Shown: piece by piece, positions 43,377 to 52,860 of the stretch | How the letters are laid out: every line of letters begins with the position of its first letter | Position numbering within the stretch: the stretch's first letter is position 1 | Origin: Caryophanales bacterium UBA1427 | GTDB lineage: Bacteria > Bacillota_I > Bacilli_A > ML615J-28 > CAG-313 | Reading direction: 5' to 3' | Length of the DNA stretch: 64,000 bases | Assembly: GCA_002329485.1 (NCBI GenBank) | Contig: DCTZ01000040.1 | Span: 6,779 to 70,778 of the forward strand | Made by a program: the position numbers and the translations under genes | Notes under the pieces: generated by a model | Database searches by the model: none | What the model was told of the DNA's origin: nothing | Seen by the model: only the letters and a program-made list of their open reading frames with translations

Positions 43377-44237
43377 ATGAAGAAGATTAGATTTATTATT
43401 GACAGTACATTCGGAATAGCACCTGAATACCTTGAAAAGTATCAAATCTTGGTAAACCCCTTAAACGTAATCGTCGACGGGGTGAGTTATCTGGACGGTG
43501 TGGAAATCCAAGTTAAAGATGTTATGGAATATGTCGCCCAAGGGAAAAAAGTGACCACTTCGCAACCTTCTCCAGGCAGTTACAAGTTATTGTATGACCG
43601 TGCTTTCAACGAAGGGGCCGATTATGTTATCTGCCTGACTATTTCTTCGCTTTTAAGCGGAACGGTTCATTCGGCCGCAACGGCCCGGGAAATGCACAGC
43701 CGCAAGGAAGATATCTTCGTTCACGATACTTTGGCCGTCAATATCGAAGCCGCAATGCTTTTGGAAACCGGAATCGAAGCGATGGAACAAGGGAAGCATC
43801 CTGCCGAAATAATCGAAATTATCAAGAAAAATAAACCGGAAAGCGGCGTCTTGTTAAACCTCGTAACGCTGGACAATCTGCTTTATTCCGGAAGAGTGTC
43901 GCGCATGAAAGCCTTCATCGGCAATCTCCTTCATGTCAAACCGGTAGTATTGTACAAGGATGCCAAAGTAATGATTCTGAAAAAATTCCGTTCCGAAAAA
44001 AAGGTTTACCATTATTTTGTCGAGTACTGCCAACACCTGCAAAAAAAACACCAAGGGCGCATCCGTTTGCGCTTGTCCCATGTGAATGCGATAGACAGAG
44101 TAAACCGTTTGTATGAGGTCTTGTCCGAAGGTTTGCCCGGTGTCAAGATTGAAATGGGCATGGAAATAACACCGCTGATGGCGATTTACATCGCATACGG
44201 CGGTATCGCCGTAGCGTGGATATTTGAACGTGATTAG
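43377..44237 (+). CDS. DegV-family fatty-acid-binding protein
   Basis: 286 residues with the DegV opening FIIDSTFGIAPEYL, VTTSQPSPGSYK and LLSGTVHSA. FakB-type members hold a fatty acid for phosphorylation by FakA. Own promoter and terminator. Confidence 0.9.
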   Translation: MKKIRFIIDSTFGIAPEYLEKYQILVNPLNVIVDGVSYLDGVEIQVKDVMEYVAQGKKVTTSQPSPGSYKLLYDRAFNEGADYVICLTISSLLSGTVHSAATAREMHSRKEDIFVHDTLAVNIEAAMLLETGIEAMEQGKHPAEIIEIIKKNKPESGVLLNLVTLDNLLYSGRVSRMKAFIGNLLHVKPVVLYKDAKVMILKKFRSEKKVYHYFVEYCQHLQKKHQGRIRLRLSHVNAIDRVNRLYEVLSEGLPGVKIEMGMEITPLMAIYIAYGGIAVAWIFERD

Positions 44238-44240
44238 CAA

Positions 44241-44272
44241 AAAAAGCATGTAGTTCGATTTACATGCTTTTT
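44241..44272. terminator. Bidirectional terminator between DegV and FAD-Rieske genes
   Basis: 12-bp stem 44241-44252 with 44261-44272, A-run on one side and T-run on the other. Confidence 0.88.
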
Positions 44273-44278
44273 CTTTAC

Positions 44279-45757
44279 TTACAATTGGGTTAAATTCCTG
44301 ACTGCCGGTCCGTCCAGACTTGTTCCGTCGTAATTGAAACGCGAACCGTGGCACGGACATTCGTAAGTTTTGGTCACATTGTTAAAGCGCAGAGTGCATC
44401 CCAAATGGGTGCAAATCGGCTTAACCGAATAAGTCTTTCCGTTTTGGTCGATGTAAAGACCGATTTTTGACCCTTTGTGCTGAATGATGCGTCCGTTGCC
44501 GGGGTTGATTTTGATGGATTTCGGAACCGTCAGCAACTTTGTTTTAATGACGGTCGAAAGCATCGCGAAATTGTAACAGACGGTTTTGAAAGTATTTTTG
44601 TTTCGGTTCGGGTCATACAAATAAGCGTACTGATTGTTGATTCCTTCGATTAGATCCTTGATGATAAGACTGGCCACAAAAGCGGAAGTGATGCCCCACT
44701 TGCGAAAACCGGTGGCCAGATATAAAGGCGCATCGGTGATTTTCCCGATTAACGGAACCATATCCATCGACTCGTAGTCTTGGTTGTACCATTCCTCGGT
44801 AAAGTCTTTGGCACCCAGCCTTTCGGTCGCCATAGCTTTTAACTTATGAATTTGGTCGAGATACGAATAATAGTTTTTGACATCGTGTCCGAACCCCGCA
44901 ACCATCAGTTTGGGGTCCGCCGAATCCAAGAACCTGATTGACAATACCGGATCGATTAAGTTGATATAAGCATTTTCGGGTTTTATCGCAAATTCATGGG
45001 CAATTGCCACATACGAACAGGTCGGTTTGATTTTCGTGAAATAAAAGTTGAACCTTTTGTAAATCGGATAATGGGTCGCAAGAACGATATGCTTGGCACT
45101 GATTTTATAGTGGTCGGCGGTTTCGGCTACGGCTCCTTTTTCGGTCGGGTTGGTCTTAATGATTTTGGTTTTTTCGTAAATATCGACATTTAGGTTGTTT
45201 AAAATGCCGTCCAAAAATCTGACGATGTGAAAAACCCCTTGATCCGGAATCGCAAGCCCCCCCAAAGTCTGAAACGGCAGCGTTTCTTTGTCCAGCCATT
45301 CGTAAGGAATCCCCAAGGTGTCATAGGCGTTTTGTTCTCTTTGAAGTCTTTTGGCTTCTTCCTCGGAAAAGGCATAAAGAATCGCTTTGGTATCGACCCA
45401 GTCGCAATCGATGTTTTCTTCCTCGACTATTTTTTTTAGTCCCTGCACGGCTTCCGAATTGGCCTGATAATAAGCCCGTGCGATTGTTTCGCCTTTGTTT
45501 TTAATCAGCTGATGGTAAATATCGTCATGTTGCACGGTTACTTTTCCGGTTGTGAAGCCCGTGGTACTGTGGTAAAGCCGGTTTTTTTCCACCAGGGCAA
45601 TACGGTATTTATTCTGTTTGGCCAGTTGGTAGGCGCAAAGAATCCCCGTGATTCCGCCGCCCACAATCAAAATATCGACATTGAGGTTTTTTTCCAGACG
45701 GGGATAAGTCTTTTTTTGACTGTCTTTCAACCAATAAGATAAAACCTGTTTTTTCAA
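44279..45757 (-). CDS. FAD-dependent oxidoreductase with C-terminal Rieske domain (YhfW-like)
   Basis: 492 residues. DAO-type FAD domain (ILIVGGGITGILCA near 30) and a C-terminal Rieske 2Fe-2S domain with C449-T-H451 and C467-P-C-H470. Bacillus YhfW has the same architecture. The Rieske cluster would carry electrons to or from the flavin; substrate unknown. It lies convergent to the DegV gene. Confidence 0.9.
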   Translation of the reverse strand: MKKQVLSYWLKDSQKKTYPRLEKNLNVDILIVGGGITGILCAYQLAKQNKYRIALVEKNRLYHSTTGFTTGKVTVQHDDIYHQLIKNKGETIARAYYQANSEAVQGLKKIVEEENIDCDWVDTKAILYAFSEEEAKRLQREQNAYDTLGIPYEWLDKETLPFQTLGGLAIPDQGVFHIVRFLDGILNNLNVDIYEKTKIIKTNPTEKGAVAETADHYKISAKHIVLATHYPIYKRFNFYFTKIKPTCSYVAIAHEFAIKPENAYINLIDPVLSIRFLDSADPKLMVAGFGHDVKNYYSYLDQIHKLKAMATERLGAKDFTEEWYNQDYESMDMVPLIGKITDAPLYLATGFRKWGITSAFVASLIIKDLIEGINNQYAYLYDPNRNKNTFKTVCYNFAMLSTVIKTKLLTVPKSIKINPGNGRIIQHKGSKIGLYIDQNGKTYSVKPICTHLGCTLRFNNVTKTYECPCHGSRFNYDGTSLDGPAVRNLTQL

Positions 45758-45811
45758 AAAATATCACCGAGTGTATTTTCTACAAAAAAAGGTTATTTCA
45801 TACCAAAAAAC

Positions 45812-45840
45812 AAAAAGGATGGTTTTCGGCCATCCTTTTT
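45812..45840 (-). terminator. Terminator of the BmrCD-like exporter
   Basis: 11-bp stem (45812-45822 with 45830-45840), 7-base loop, T-run on the minus strand. It begins 4 bases after the stop. Confidence 0.88.
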
Positions 45841-45843
45841 CGG

Positions 45844-47694
45844 TTAATGATGATTGTTGTTTTTCGGTATTTGCATTTTTTGTTTTTGCGACTGCAATTC
45901 ATATAATTCTTTGTAATGTCCGCCTTTGGCGATTAATTCCTGATGCGTGCCGCTTTCGATAATCTTGCCCAGACGAAGGACATAGATTTTGTCGGCGTGC
46001 TGAATCGTCGACAACCGGTGCGCCACAATCAGCATGGTGCCGATATTCATCATTTTCTTAAGCGAATCCTGAATTAGGACTTCGGTTTCGGTGTCGATGT
46101 TTGCGGTGGCTTCGTCAAGAATCAAAATGCTCGGTTTGTGGAGAATCGTCCGGGCAAAGGACAACAATTGCCTTTGACCCGAGGAGAAATTGTTTCCTCT
46201 TTCTCTGACTTCTTCCTCGTATTGATTCGGAAGTTTTTCGATGAATTTGCTTGCATTGACGTATTCGCAAGCCTGTTTGATTTCGTCCATCGTGACCGTT
46301 TCGTCGTTCAGACTGATGTTGGAAGCTATCGTGCCGCTGAACAGGAAGACATCCTGCAACATTTGACCGATCTTGGAACGAAGAGACGATAGTTTGATTT
46401 TCTTGATGTCGATGCCGTCGATGAGAATTCGACCCTTTTGGATGTCGTAGTTACGGACGATTAAAGACAGAATGGTGGTTTTTCCGCTGCCGGTCGCCCC
46501 GACAAAAGCTACTGTTTCTTTGGTGTTTACTTTGAACGAGACATCCTTCAGAATCCATTCGTTGGGTTCGTAACTGAACCAGACATGTTGGAATTCGATA
46601 TCGCCTTTGATTTCTTCCAGTTCAATCGCATCGGGATTATCGACGATATCGTCCGGATAATCGAGGATTTCAAAGATTCTTTCGCTGGAGGCAAAACCCG
46701 CCTGCAAAGCGTTAAACGATTCCGCAAGCTGCTGAATCGGGTTAAACAGCATTCCGGCATAATTGTAAAAGATTACCAGCGTACTTACTTTGATGGTGTA
46801 GTTGGAATCGACAATTTGTTTGCTGCTGAAATAAAGGACCAACATCGAAGTAAGAATAAACAAGACATAAATGGACGGGCGGAAGATGGCAAAGAGCAGA
46901 ATCGAGCGTAAGGAACTGTTTTTCCATTCGTTGTTGCGTTCTCTGAATTCGTTGTGTTTTTTCTTTTCCTGGTTGAAGACTTGGGTGATTTTCATGCCGG
47001 ATAAGTTTTCCGACAAAAAGGCATTGAGCCTGGAAACGCTGTGGCGGACCCGGCGGTGGGCTTTCCGCGAATAGCGGTGGAAGAAGAAGGAAGAAAGTCC
47101 CACCAAAGGCATGAGTGACAGCGTAATTAAAGCCATCTTAACATCAACGACAAGCATGATCACGATGATAAACAAAATCGTGAAAACATTTCTGATTAAG
47201 TTGACGAAGACATTGGTATATAAGTCGTTCAAAGCGTTGGTATCGTTGGTTACTCGTGTTACCAGCCGACCAATCGGATTTTGATTGACTTGCGCCGTAG
47301 AAAAGTTTTCGATTTTCCAGAAAACATCTTCCCGGATTTGCATCAAAATCTTTTGGCCGGTTTTTTGCAAAATCATCGTTTGCGAGTATTCCGTAACGGC
47401 ATAAATTAACGTAATCATGAGCGCGACAATCATCAAGATGATGATTTTGGTCAGCGAGGCATCGGGTGTCTGCAGCAAATCGATCGCGCCGCCCAATAGA
47501 ACAGGCAAGATAATATCTCCGAATATCGCAAATATCATCAGCACAAGCGCCAAGACAAAATACCAGATATAAGGCATCAGGTATTTTAACAGCCGTTTGG
47601 TGATTACACCGTCTGACATTTTGCGTTCGTTTTGTTCGGTTTCCGTCATTTCAACAATTTTCTTTTTCTTGGTCGTTTTTTCTTTCTTACTCAT
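45844..47694 (-). CDS. Heterodimeric multidrug ABC exporter, catalytic half (BmrD/YheH-like)
   Basis: 616 residues. A Lys/Glu-rich cytosolic N-terminus of about 35 residues, six helices, then GATGSGKTT, signature FSSGQRQLLSFARTI and Walker B ILILDEATANIDTET with the catalytic Glu. The start at 47694 has GAAGGTG 6 bases upstream and overlaps the partner gene by 8 bases. In BmrCD this half provides the working site, as the partner is degenerate. Exports drugs or lipids; induction signal not visible. Confidence 0.88.
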   Translation of the reverse strand: MSKKEKTTKKKKIVEMTETEQNERKMSDGVITKRLLKYLMPYIWYFVLALVLMIFAIFGDIILPVLLGGAIDLLQTPDASLTKIIILMIVALMITLIYAVTEYSQTMILQKTGQKILMQIREDVFWKIENFSTAQVNQNPIGRLVTRVTNDTNALNDLYTNVFVNLIRNVFTILFIIVIMLVVDVKMALITLSLMPLVGLSSFFFHRYSRKAHRRVRHSVSRLNAFLSENLSGMKITQVFNQEKKKHNEFRERNNEWKNSSLRSILLFAIFRPSIYVLFILTSMLVLYFSSKQIVDSNYTIKVSTLVIFYNYAGMLFNPIQQLAESFNALQAGFASSERIFEILDYPDDIVDNPDAIELEEIKGDIEFQHVWFSYEPNEWILKDVSFKVNTKETVAFVGATGSGKTTILSLIVRNYDIQKGRILIDGIDIKKIKLSSLRSKIGQMLQDVFLFSGTIASNISLNDETVTMDEIKQACEYVNASKFIEKLPNQYEEEVRERGNNFSSGQRQLLSFARTILHKPSILILDEATANIDTETEVLIQDSLKKMMNIGTMLIVAHRLSTIQHADKIYVLRLGKIIESGTHQELIAKGGHYKELYELQSQKQKMQIPKNNNHH

Positions 47695-49468
47695 GAGCGT
47701 CACCTTCGGCTACTTCTACTTGTTCTTCCAGTTTCTGCAAATCAACCAAATCCTGGTACAGTTTGATATTTGCCAACAGTTCTTCGTGGGTACCGACGCC
47801 GAGAATGCGTCCGTTATCCATAAAGACGATTTTATCGAGATTCTGAATCGATGAAACCCGGTGGGCAATCAGAATAATGGTCCGGTCTTTTTTGAATTCC
47901 TGCAGATTGGCCAAAATCGTTTCTTCGGTTTTGGAATCGACCGCCGAAATCGAGTCGTCGAGAATCAATACTTTAGGGTCTTTGGCAAGTGCCCGGGCAA
48001 TCGAAATACGTTGTTTTTGTCCGCCCGAAACGGTAACGCCCCGTTCCCCCAAAACAGTTTGGTATTGATGAGTAAATTCTTCGATGTTGCCTGCGACATC
48101 CGCCAACGCGGCATAATGTTTTACTTCTTCCTCGGGCATGGATTCGTGGGCAAAAGCGATATTGTTGTGAATCGTATCGCTAAAGAGGAAATTGTCTTGA
48201 GGTACATAACCGAATAAGTCCCTGACCTGTTTGATCGGAAGGCGCATGATATCGATGCCGTCGATAAACAAGGTATTTTCTTCCAAATTATAAAGCCTCA
48301 GCAGCAAATCAACCAAAGTCGTCTTTCCGCATCCCGTGCGGCCGATGATACCCACGGATTCGCCGGGTTTGATTTCCAAATTGATGTCTTTCAAAACCAA
48401 GCTGTCGGTACCGGGATAAGCGAAGTTGAGATTCCGGTAAGTAATTTCGCCCCGAAGTACTTTGACTTGGACCGGATTGTTGTCGACAATATCGATTGGT
48501 TCGTCGAGGAGTGCTTTGATGCGTTTGTAACTGGCTTTTCCTTGGCTGCGGATATTGATTAATTGCGATATTGCCATCATCGGCCAAACGAGCGAACTGA
48601 AATATGATACAAAGCGGGTCAAATCTCCCACAGAGAAACCGATTTCCGGATTCGTGGTGTTGGTTTTGATGATTAAATAACTGCCGATGCCGATTAGGAT
48701 GAATCCGATAAGGTTGATGGTTACCAATATTACGACATAAAGCAAATTGGCATAGCGGAGGAAGATCACATTCTTCTCCGCATTATCCTTATTAATCTTT
48801 CTGAAACTTAACAGTTCTTTGCCTTCTTTGACAAAAGCTTTGATGACGCTCAAACCCGAGAAGTTTTCCTGGGTAAAATCCGATAAATTCTCGAACGCTT
48901 TTTGGCGTTCCTGGAACTTGACGCGCATGAACTTGCCGATGATTCCGCCGGCTAAGGCCATCAGAAACATCGGAATCGAAAGCAAAAGCGTAAGCATCAC
49001 ATTGATTCTGAACATATAGTATAAAGCAAGGGAACCCAAAAACAGAGCATCTACCAGGGTGAGGATTCCCATGCCGAAGGTTTCTCGTATCGCATTTAAG
49101 TCATTGGTGTAAAGCGCCATTTGGGCACCGACTTTGTTTTTGTGAAAATAGGTTTGCGATAGCTTTTCGCTGTGGACAAACAATCGGTCGCGTAAATCCG
49201 CTTCCACGCGGACCCCGGTTCCGAAAATGGTGACGCGCCAAGCAAACCGACCGATAAACATCGCCGCCGCAATCATCAAGAACCTAAGCATCACGTGCCG
49301 CAGATAATCCATAGATAAATTTCCTTCGATTAGGCTGTCGACGATGCTTCCCTGGTAATCCGGGATGAGAAGTTGCGCATAATCGACAACAACTAAGGCA
49401 GCGGCTCCGAGCAGAATTAAATGCAGATAGCGCAGATAGTAGCGATTGATATATTTGCCGAATATCAT
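47687..49468 (-). CDS. Heterodimeric multidrug ABC exporter, degenerate half (BmrC/YheI-like)
   Basis: 593 residues. Six helices, Walker A GRTGCGKTT, signature VSGGQKQRISIARALA and Walker B VLILDDSISAVD, in which Asp replaces the catalytic Glu. That substitution is typical of BmrC and of other heterodimeric exporters with one inactive site. First gene of the pair. Confidence 0.88.
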   Translation of the reverse strand: MIFGKYINRYYLRYLHLILLGAAALVVVDYAQLLIPDYQGSIVDSLIEGNLSMDYLRHVMLRFLMIAAAMFIGRFAWRVTIFGTGVRVEADLRDRLFVHSEKLSQTYFHKNKVGAQMALYTNDLNAIRETFGMGILTLVDALFLGSLALYYMFRINVMLTLLLSIPMFLMALAGGIIGKFMRVKFQERQKAFENLSDFTQENFSGLSVIKAFVKEGKELLSFRKINKDNAEKNVIFLRYANLLYVVILVTINLIGFILIGIGSYLIIKTNTTNPEIGFSVGDLTRFVSYFSSLVWPMMAISQLINIRSQGKASYKRIKALLDEPIDIVDNNPVQVKVLRGEITYRNLNFAYPGTDSLVLKDINLEIKPGESVGIIGRTGCGKTTLVDLLLRLYNLEENTLFIDGIDIMRLPIKQVRDLFGYVPQDNFLFSDTIHNNIAFAHESMPEEEVKHYAALADVAGNIEEFTHQYQTVLGERGVTVSGGQKQRISIARALAKDPKVLILDDSISAVDSKTEETILANLQEFKKDRTIILIAHRVSSIQNLDKIVFMDNGRILGVGTHEELLANIKLYQDLVDLQKLEEQVEVAEGDAHE

Positions 49469-49551
49469 GGTTCAAATCTCCTTGTGTGTATTACTAGTTA
49501 TTTATTTTACCTTAATATTTTGGTAAATGCAATCAAAAGAAAAAGAAAACG

Positions 49552-50136
49552 TTAACCTAATTTTACGATGTTGTCGATTTTGGCTTCTTTGCTGACGGTT
49601 ATTTTATCGCGGTATTCCACTGTGTCGATGATGCAACCTTGGCCGATGGTGACATTGTCGCCGCTTACGCGTTTAGCTTTGACATATTCGATATCAATCG
49701 TGGTTGCTTCGATTTCTTCAATAAGATTGTGTTTTTTGCTGAAGAAAATTGCCATTTCCCTTTTGATGGTGACATTATCGCCGTGAAGGGCGGCAATTTC
49801 GCTGTTGGACGACTTGAGAAAAAAGTCGTCGACATTCGCTTCTTTTCCGACTTTTAGCGAACCCGAAATATGGGCTTTCGCGCTCGATAAGTTTTCCTTG
49901 ACTGCCAAGGATCCGGCGATTTTGATATCTTCGGCTTTGACATTTTTTTCGGCTGAAAACGATCCGCTCACTTTCAGCGTTTTGACGTCCAAATTATCCA
50001 AGGCTTTTGCTGAACCCGAAACGGAAAAACTTTCCGCGGTAATTTCACCCTTGATTTTTCCGCTGCCGGCAATCGATACTTCCCGATAGGTTCCGCCGCT
50101 TACTGCTCCGGCACCGTAAATTTTGCAATCGTTCAT
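49552..50136 (-). CDS. Bactofilin-like polymer-forming protein (YhbE/YhbF-like)
   Basis: 194 residues, nearly all short beta-helix repeats (SGSAKALDNLDVKTLKVSGS, IAGSLAVKENLSS). The opening IYGAGAVSGGTYREVSI is that of the Bacillus YhbE/YhbF group. Bactofilins polymerise without nucleotides and act in cell shape, wall or flagellar placement. The YhbD-like regulator is encoded 12 bases upstream, as in the Bacillus yhbD-E-F cluster. Confidence 0.82.
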   Translation of the reverse strand: MNDCKIYGAGAVSGGTYREVSIAGSGKIKGEITAESFSVSGSAKALDNLDVKTLKVSGSFSAEKNVKAEDIKIAGSLAVKENLSSAKAHISGSLKVGKEANVDDFFLKSSNSEIAALHGDNVTIKREMAIFFSKKHNLIEEIEATTIDIEYVKAKRVSGDNVTIGQGCIIDTVEYRDKITVSKEAKIDNIVKLG

Positions 50137-50148
50137 AATTCTTTCCTC

Positions 50149-50730
50149 CTATTTTAATTCTTGCGCAATTAAACCCGAAATATCGGATAATGCTTGTTTT
50201 TTCAACACGGTTAATTGGGGATCAAAAACGGCATCTTCCCCGGCAATAATCAAATAAGTTTTTCCCGAATAATCTTTGACCAGATAAAAGAATTGATCCA
50301 GCGAAGCAATTTGCTTGAAATCGACGCTCAGATAATTGTTGATATCCAGTAAAGTTTGGTTGTTCGAAAAAAAGTAAACAACCACCAAATCGTAAAGAGT
50401 CAAATCACTCTTTTCCTGAGCATAGATGCGCAGGATAAACGGGTCAATACCTTTAATCAGCACAGCTTCCGAAATGGTAAACCTTCGATCTTTGGCATTC
50501 GGATTTAGAAACTGTTTGATTTCTTCGTGCGAGAAGCGATCTTTTAACGACAAAATCGTTTCGATGCGCGGAAGGATCTGTTCTTTGTAAAAGTACGTTT
50601 CCTGTCCGCTGGCCACCGATTGTCGGATAAACCACTCGTCCGGAATCAAGCCTTCCCGTTTCCAACGATACAATTGTCCGTAGGAAATTTGGGTGATTTG
50701 CAATAACTCCTTTTTCGATATCATTTCCAT
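50149..50730 (-). CDS. YhbD-like DUF4004 MerR-type HTH regulator
   Basis: 193 residues. An N-terminal MerR-like helix-turn-helix (SKKELLQITQISYGQLYRWKREGLIPDEWF) with the DUF4004 signature QSVASGQETYFYK, and a C-terminal ligand-type domain. It is the counterpart of Bacillus YhbD, co-encoded with bactofilins. It probably regulates its own operon through the palindrome between the -35 and -10 boxes (50771-50785). Confidence 0.85.
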   Translation of the reverse strand: MEMISKKELLQITQISYGQLYRWKREGLIPDEWFIRQSVASGQETYFYKEQILPRIETILSLKDRFSHEEIKQFLNPNAKDRRFTISEAVLIKGIDPFILRIYAQEKSDLTLYDLVVVYFFSNNQTLLDINNYLSVDFKQIASLDQFFYLVKDYSGKTYLIIAGEDAVFDPQLTVLKKQALSDISGLIAQELK

Positions 50731-50743
50731 AACATTTCACCTC

Positions 50744-50792
50744 ACATTGTTACGTTTGATAGCATTATACCGTAACATTGTTACGCTTGCAA
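50744..50792 (-). promoter_or_regulatory. yhbD-like promoter with repeated operator
   Basis: Minus strand: TTGCAA (50792-50787), 17-base spacer, TATAAT (50769-50764). CGTAAC-ATT-GTTACG (50771-50785) fills the spacer. The direct copy ACATTGTTACGTTTG (50744-50758) repeats ACATTGTTACGCTTG (50775-50789) downstream of the start of transcription. Confidence 0.75.
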
Positions 50793-50842
50793 GCAAAATG
50801 ATAATAAATCTCAAAGATTTTTAAATGTCAAAAATAAAAAAA

Positions 50843-50876
50843 TAACAGATAGCTGTCAATTGATGACTATCTGTTA
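50843..50876 (-). terminator. Terminator of the diguanylate cyclase gene
   Basis: TAACAGATAG (50843-50852) with CTATCTGTTA (50867-50876); T-rich tail on the minus strand. Confidence 0.8.
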
Positions 50877-50909
50877 CAGTTATATTTAATAATTCGGAAA
50901 TTATTATAA

Positions 50910-52037
50910 TTATTGTTCGGAACGCGGGTTTTGGAGATGGGCACGGTTTTTGCCCGCCTTTTTTGCCTGGTACAGAGCATTATCCGCCAGATTGATAAAA
51001 TCATAGGAAGTGGCATCAATCGGGGGCATTTCGAAGTGCACTCCGATGCTTACAGTGATGTTGAGACCGTCGACAAAAGGCGCAAGAGCCTTTTCAACTT
51101 CCCGACAGATAGCGGTGCTTTGGCGCATTAAATCCTCGGGGCTTTCGGATTTGATTAAAATGATAAACTCTTCCCCCCCGAAACGGAAAGCGTTGGGGTG
51201 AAGGTTTTTGATGAGGTTGGAAGTGTATTTTAAAACCTCATCTCCTTTTTGATGTCCGAGTTTGTCGTTGACCGTTTTGAAATTATCGATATCGATAAAC
51301 AAAAGGCCAAGTCCGATTCTTTCGTCCGAACATTCTTTTTTTATTGAGGCAAAAGTTTCGTCGAAAGCTAAACGGTTGCCGAGACCCGTCAAAAAATCGG
51401 TCCGCACCGCAGTTTCCAGTTCCTGGTTTAAATTGTTCAGAATGTGGGCTTGTTCGAAGTCGCGGCGTCTGATGCGATAGTTGGTATACATGACGATTAA
51501 ACCGATGCCGATGTAAATGACCGAGGTCAGAAAAAGATGCAAACTGAAATAAGTGTGATAAATAATCCATGATCCCGCAAAATTGAAAACAACCCAGGCC
51601 GCGATAAAGACAATCGAAATAAAAACCGGGCTAAGAATCAGACCACACATGAAAACCATGCAAGCCGTCAAAAACGAAAGGACCGGCAAAGGGTAATTAT
51701 ATTTTAGGTCAGTAATCGTATAGGCTAAGCTCCAAAACATCGTAAATCCGCCCAACCCGTTGAGCCAGTAATTGAACAGTTTTATTTGTTTTGGTCTGAA
51801 CTTACGGACTTTAAAAAAAACAACCGTCGAAACCGCAAACACGATGAACAAAAGACAGTAACAGAAAAAATAAAGGCGATTTCTGGTTACGGTTAAATCA
51901 CGGTCGAAAAGATAATATATAATCAACGTCGTAAGATAAATACTGATTGAAAAAGTCAAAATTAAAGCTTTGGCGTAATTAACTTTTGCAATGTATTCTG
52001 CAAACGAACTGGCTGGTTCTTTATCTCGATAATGCAT
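50910..52037 (-). CDS. Membrane-bound diguanylate cyclase (GGDEF)
   Basis: 375 residues. About six helices (25-195) and a GGDEF domain (about 215-370) with FIDIDNFKTVNDKLGH and the active loop FRFGGEEFI, so catalysis is expected. It makes cyclic di-GMP; no RxxD inhibitory site or effector is evident. The start has AGGAGG upstream. Monocistronic. Confidence 0.92.
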   Translation of the reverse strand: MHYRDKEPASSFAEYIAKVNYAKALILTFSISIYLTTLIIYYLFDRDLTVTRNRLYFFCYCLLFIVFAVSTVVFFKVRKFRPKQIKLFNYWLNGLGGFTMFWSLAYTITDLKYNYPLPVLSFLTACMVFMCGLILSPVFISIVFIAAWVVFNFAGSWIIYHTYFSLHLFLTSVIYIGIGLIVMYTNYRIRRRDFEQAHILNNLNQELETAVRTDFLTGLGNRLAFDETFASIKKECSDERIGLGLLFIDIDNFKTVNDKLGHQKGDEVLKYTSNLIKNLHPNAFRFGGEEFIILIKSESPEDLMRQSTAICREVEKALAPFVDGLNITVSIGVHFEMPPIDATSYDFINLADNALYQAKKAGKNRAHLQNPRSEQ

Positions 52038-52265
52038 TGGTTCCTCCTATATATATTTTACTCTCAAACGACCAAAAAGTCAAATCAATCAATTTATTAA
52101 ATGCGTTACTCCTTTTTCTGACTAAGTATTTAAAACTCTCGGAAACCGCTACTTTAACCGCTTATACTCTATTTGCCAAATTCGTCGCAGGAACCCCGGA
52201 ACTTGAATGTGGATTGGCGACGGCACTTTTTCCGGCTGCCGCAACCTCATCTCTTTTAGCTTTTT

Positions 52266-52651
52266 TTGAATTGTATCACCATAACCGATGTTTCGCTTGG
52301 CAAAAAGGTGGAAAGCATTGAAGACGAGGCATTCGGATATTACGAAAATCTAACCAATGTCCGAATCGAAAAAGGATAAACTTTCAGCGGAAAGCATGTC
52401 TTCATCGGTTGCACAGCTTTAAAACAATCGAACTGCCAGGCAGTATTTCTTCAATCGTCGGTAAAGCTTTTGCCTATTGTCTTTCCTTGAAAAAAATCGT
52501 TATTCCTTCCCGGGTAGACGTGATATTCCAGGAGGCGTTTAAAGGTTGCCTCAATTTGCCTATTTATTGTCAGGTTTTCAGTCAAACGTTCAGTTGGGAT
52601 TCGGCTTGGAATTCGGATGGTTGCCCGGTAGTGTGGGGTAATCCAGGTTAA
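52266..52651 (+). pseudogene. Remnant of a BspA-type LRR_5 surface protein
   Basis: LRR_5 repeats can be read over two frames: VSLGKKVESIEDEAFGYYENLTNVRIEKG, stop at 52377-52379, then FSGKHVFIGCTALK, a lost A in the A-run at 52421-52424, then TIELPGSISSIVGKAFAYCLSLKKIVIP. The end (YCQVFSQTFSWDSAWNSDGCPVVWG) is the typical BspA-like C-terminus. The upstream half and signal are missing. 52040-52265 shows no recognisable gene. Confidence 0.7.
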
Positions 52652-52661
52652 ACAGGCGAAA

Positions 52662-52700
52662 CAAAAGACGTAAAAAGGATTTTTTCTTTTGCGTCTTTTT
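52662..52700 (+). terminator. Terminator of the LRR remnant
   Basis: AAAAGACGTAAAA (from 52663) pairs with CTTTTGCGTCTTTT, ending in a T-run. Confidence 0.65.
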
Positions 52701-52716
52701 GATTATTCCGAAGCCG

Positions 52717-52747
52717 AAAAAAAACTTCGGCACCAAAAGTGCCGAAG
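52717..52747 (-). terminator. Terminator of the DUF1846-tRNA unit
   Basis: CTTCGGCAC (52725-52733) with GTGCCGAAG (52739-52747), followed on the minus strand by eight T. Confidence 0.85.
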
Positions 52748-52758
52748 GGAATTTGCAA

Positions 52759-52834
52759 TGGTGCTGGAAATAGGAATCGAACCTACGACCTGATGATTAC
52801 GGGTCATCTGCTCTACCAACTGAGCTATTCCAGC
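52759..52834 (-). tRNA. tRNA-Thr (CGT anticodon)
   Basis: Cloverleaf by eye: acceptor GCTGGAA/TTCCAGC, D arm GCTC/GAGC, anticodon arm GATGA-CCCGTAA-TCATC with anticodon CGT, T arm GTAGG-TTCGAAT-CCTAT, and the CCA end encoded. It reads ACG. It starts 27 bases after the DUF1846 stop and may be cut out of that transcript. Confidence 0.95.
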
Positions 52835-52860
52835 ATCGAAATTTCAGGATAGTCCCGAAA

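Noticed and set aside
49545..49560. Second cre site (GAAAACGTTAACC)
   Set aside because: Fails the TGNAANCG half of the consensus and lies at the end of a gene.
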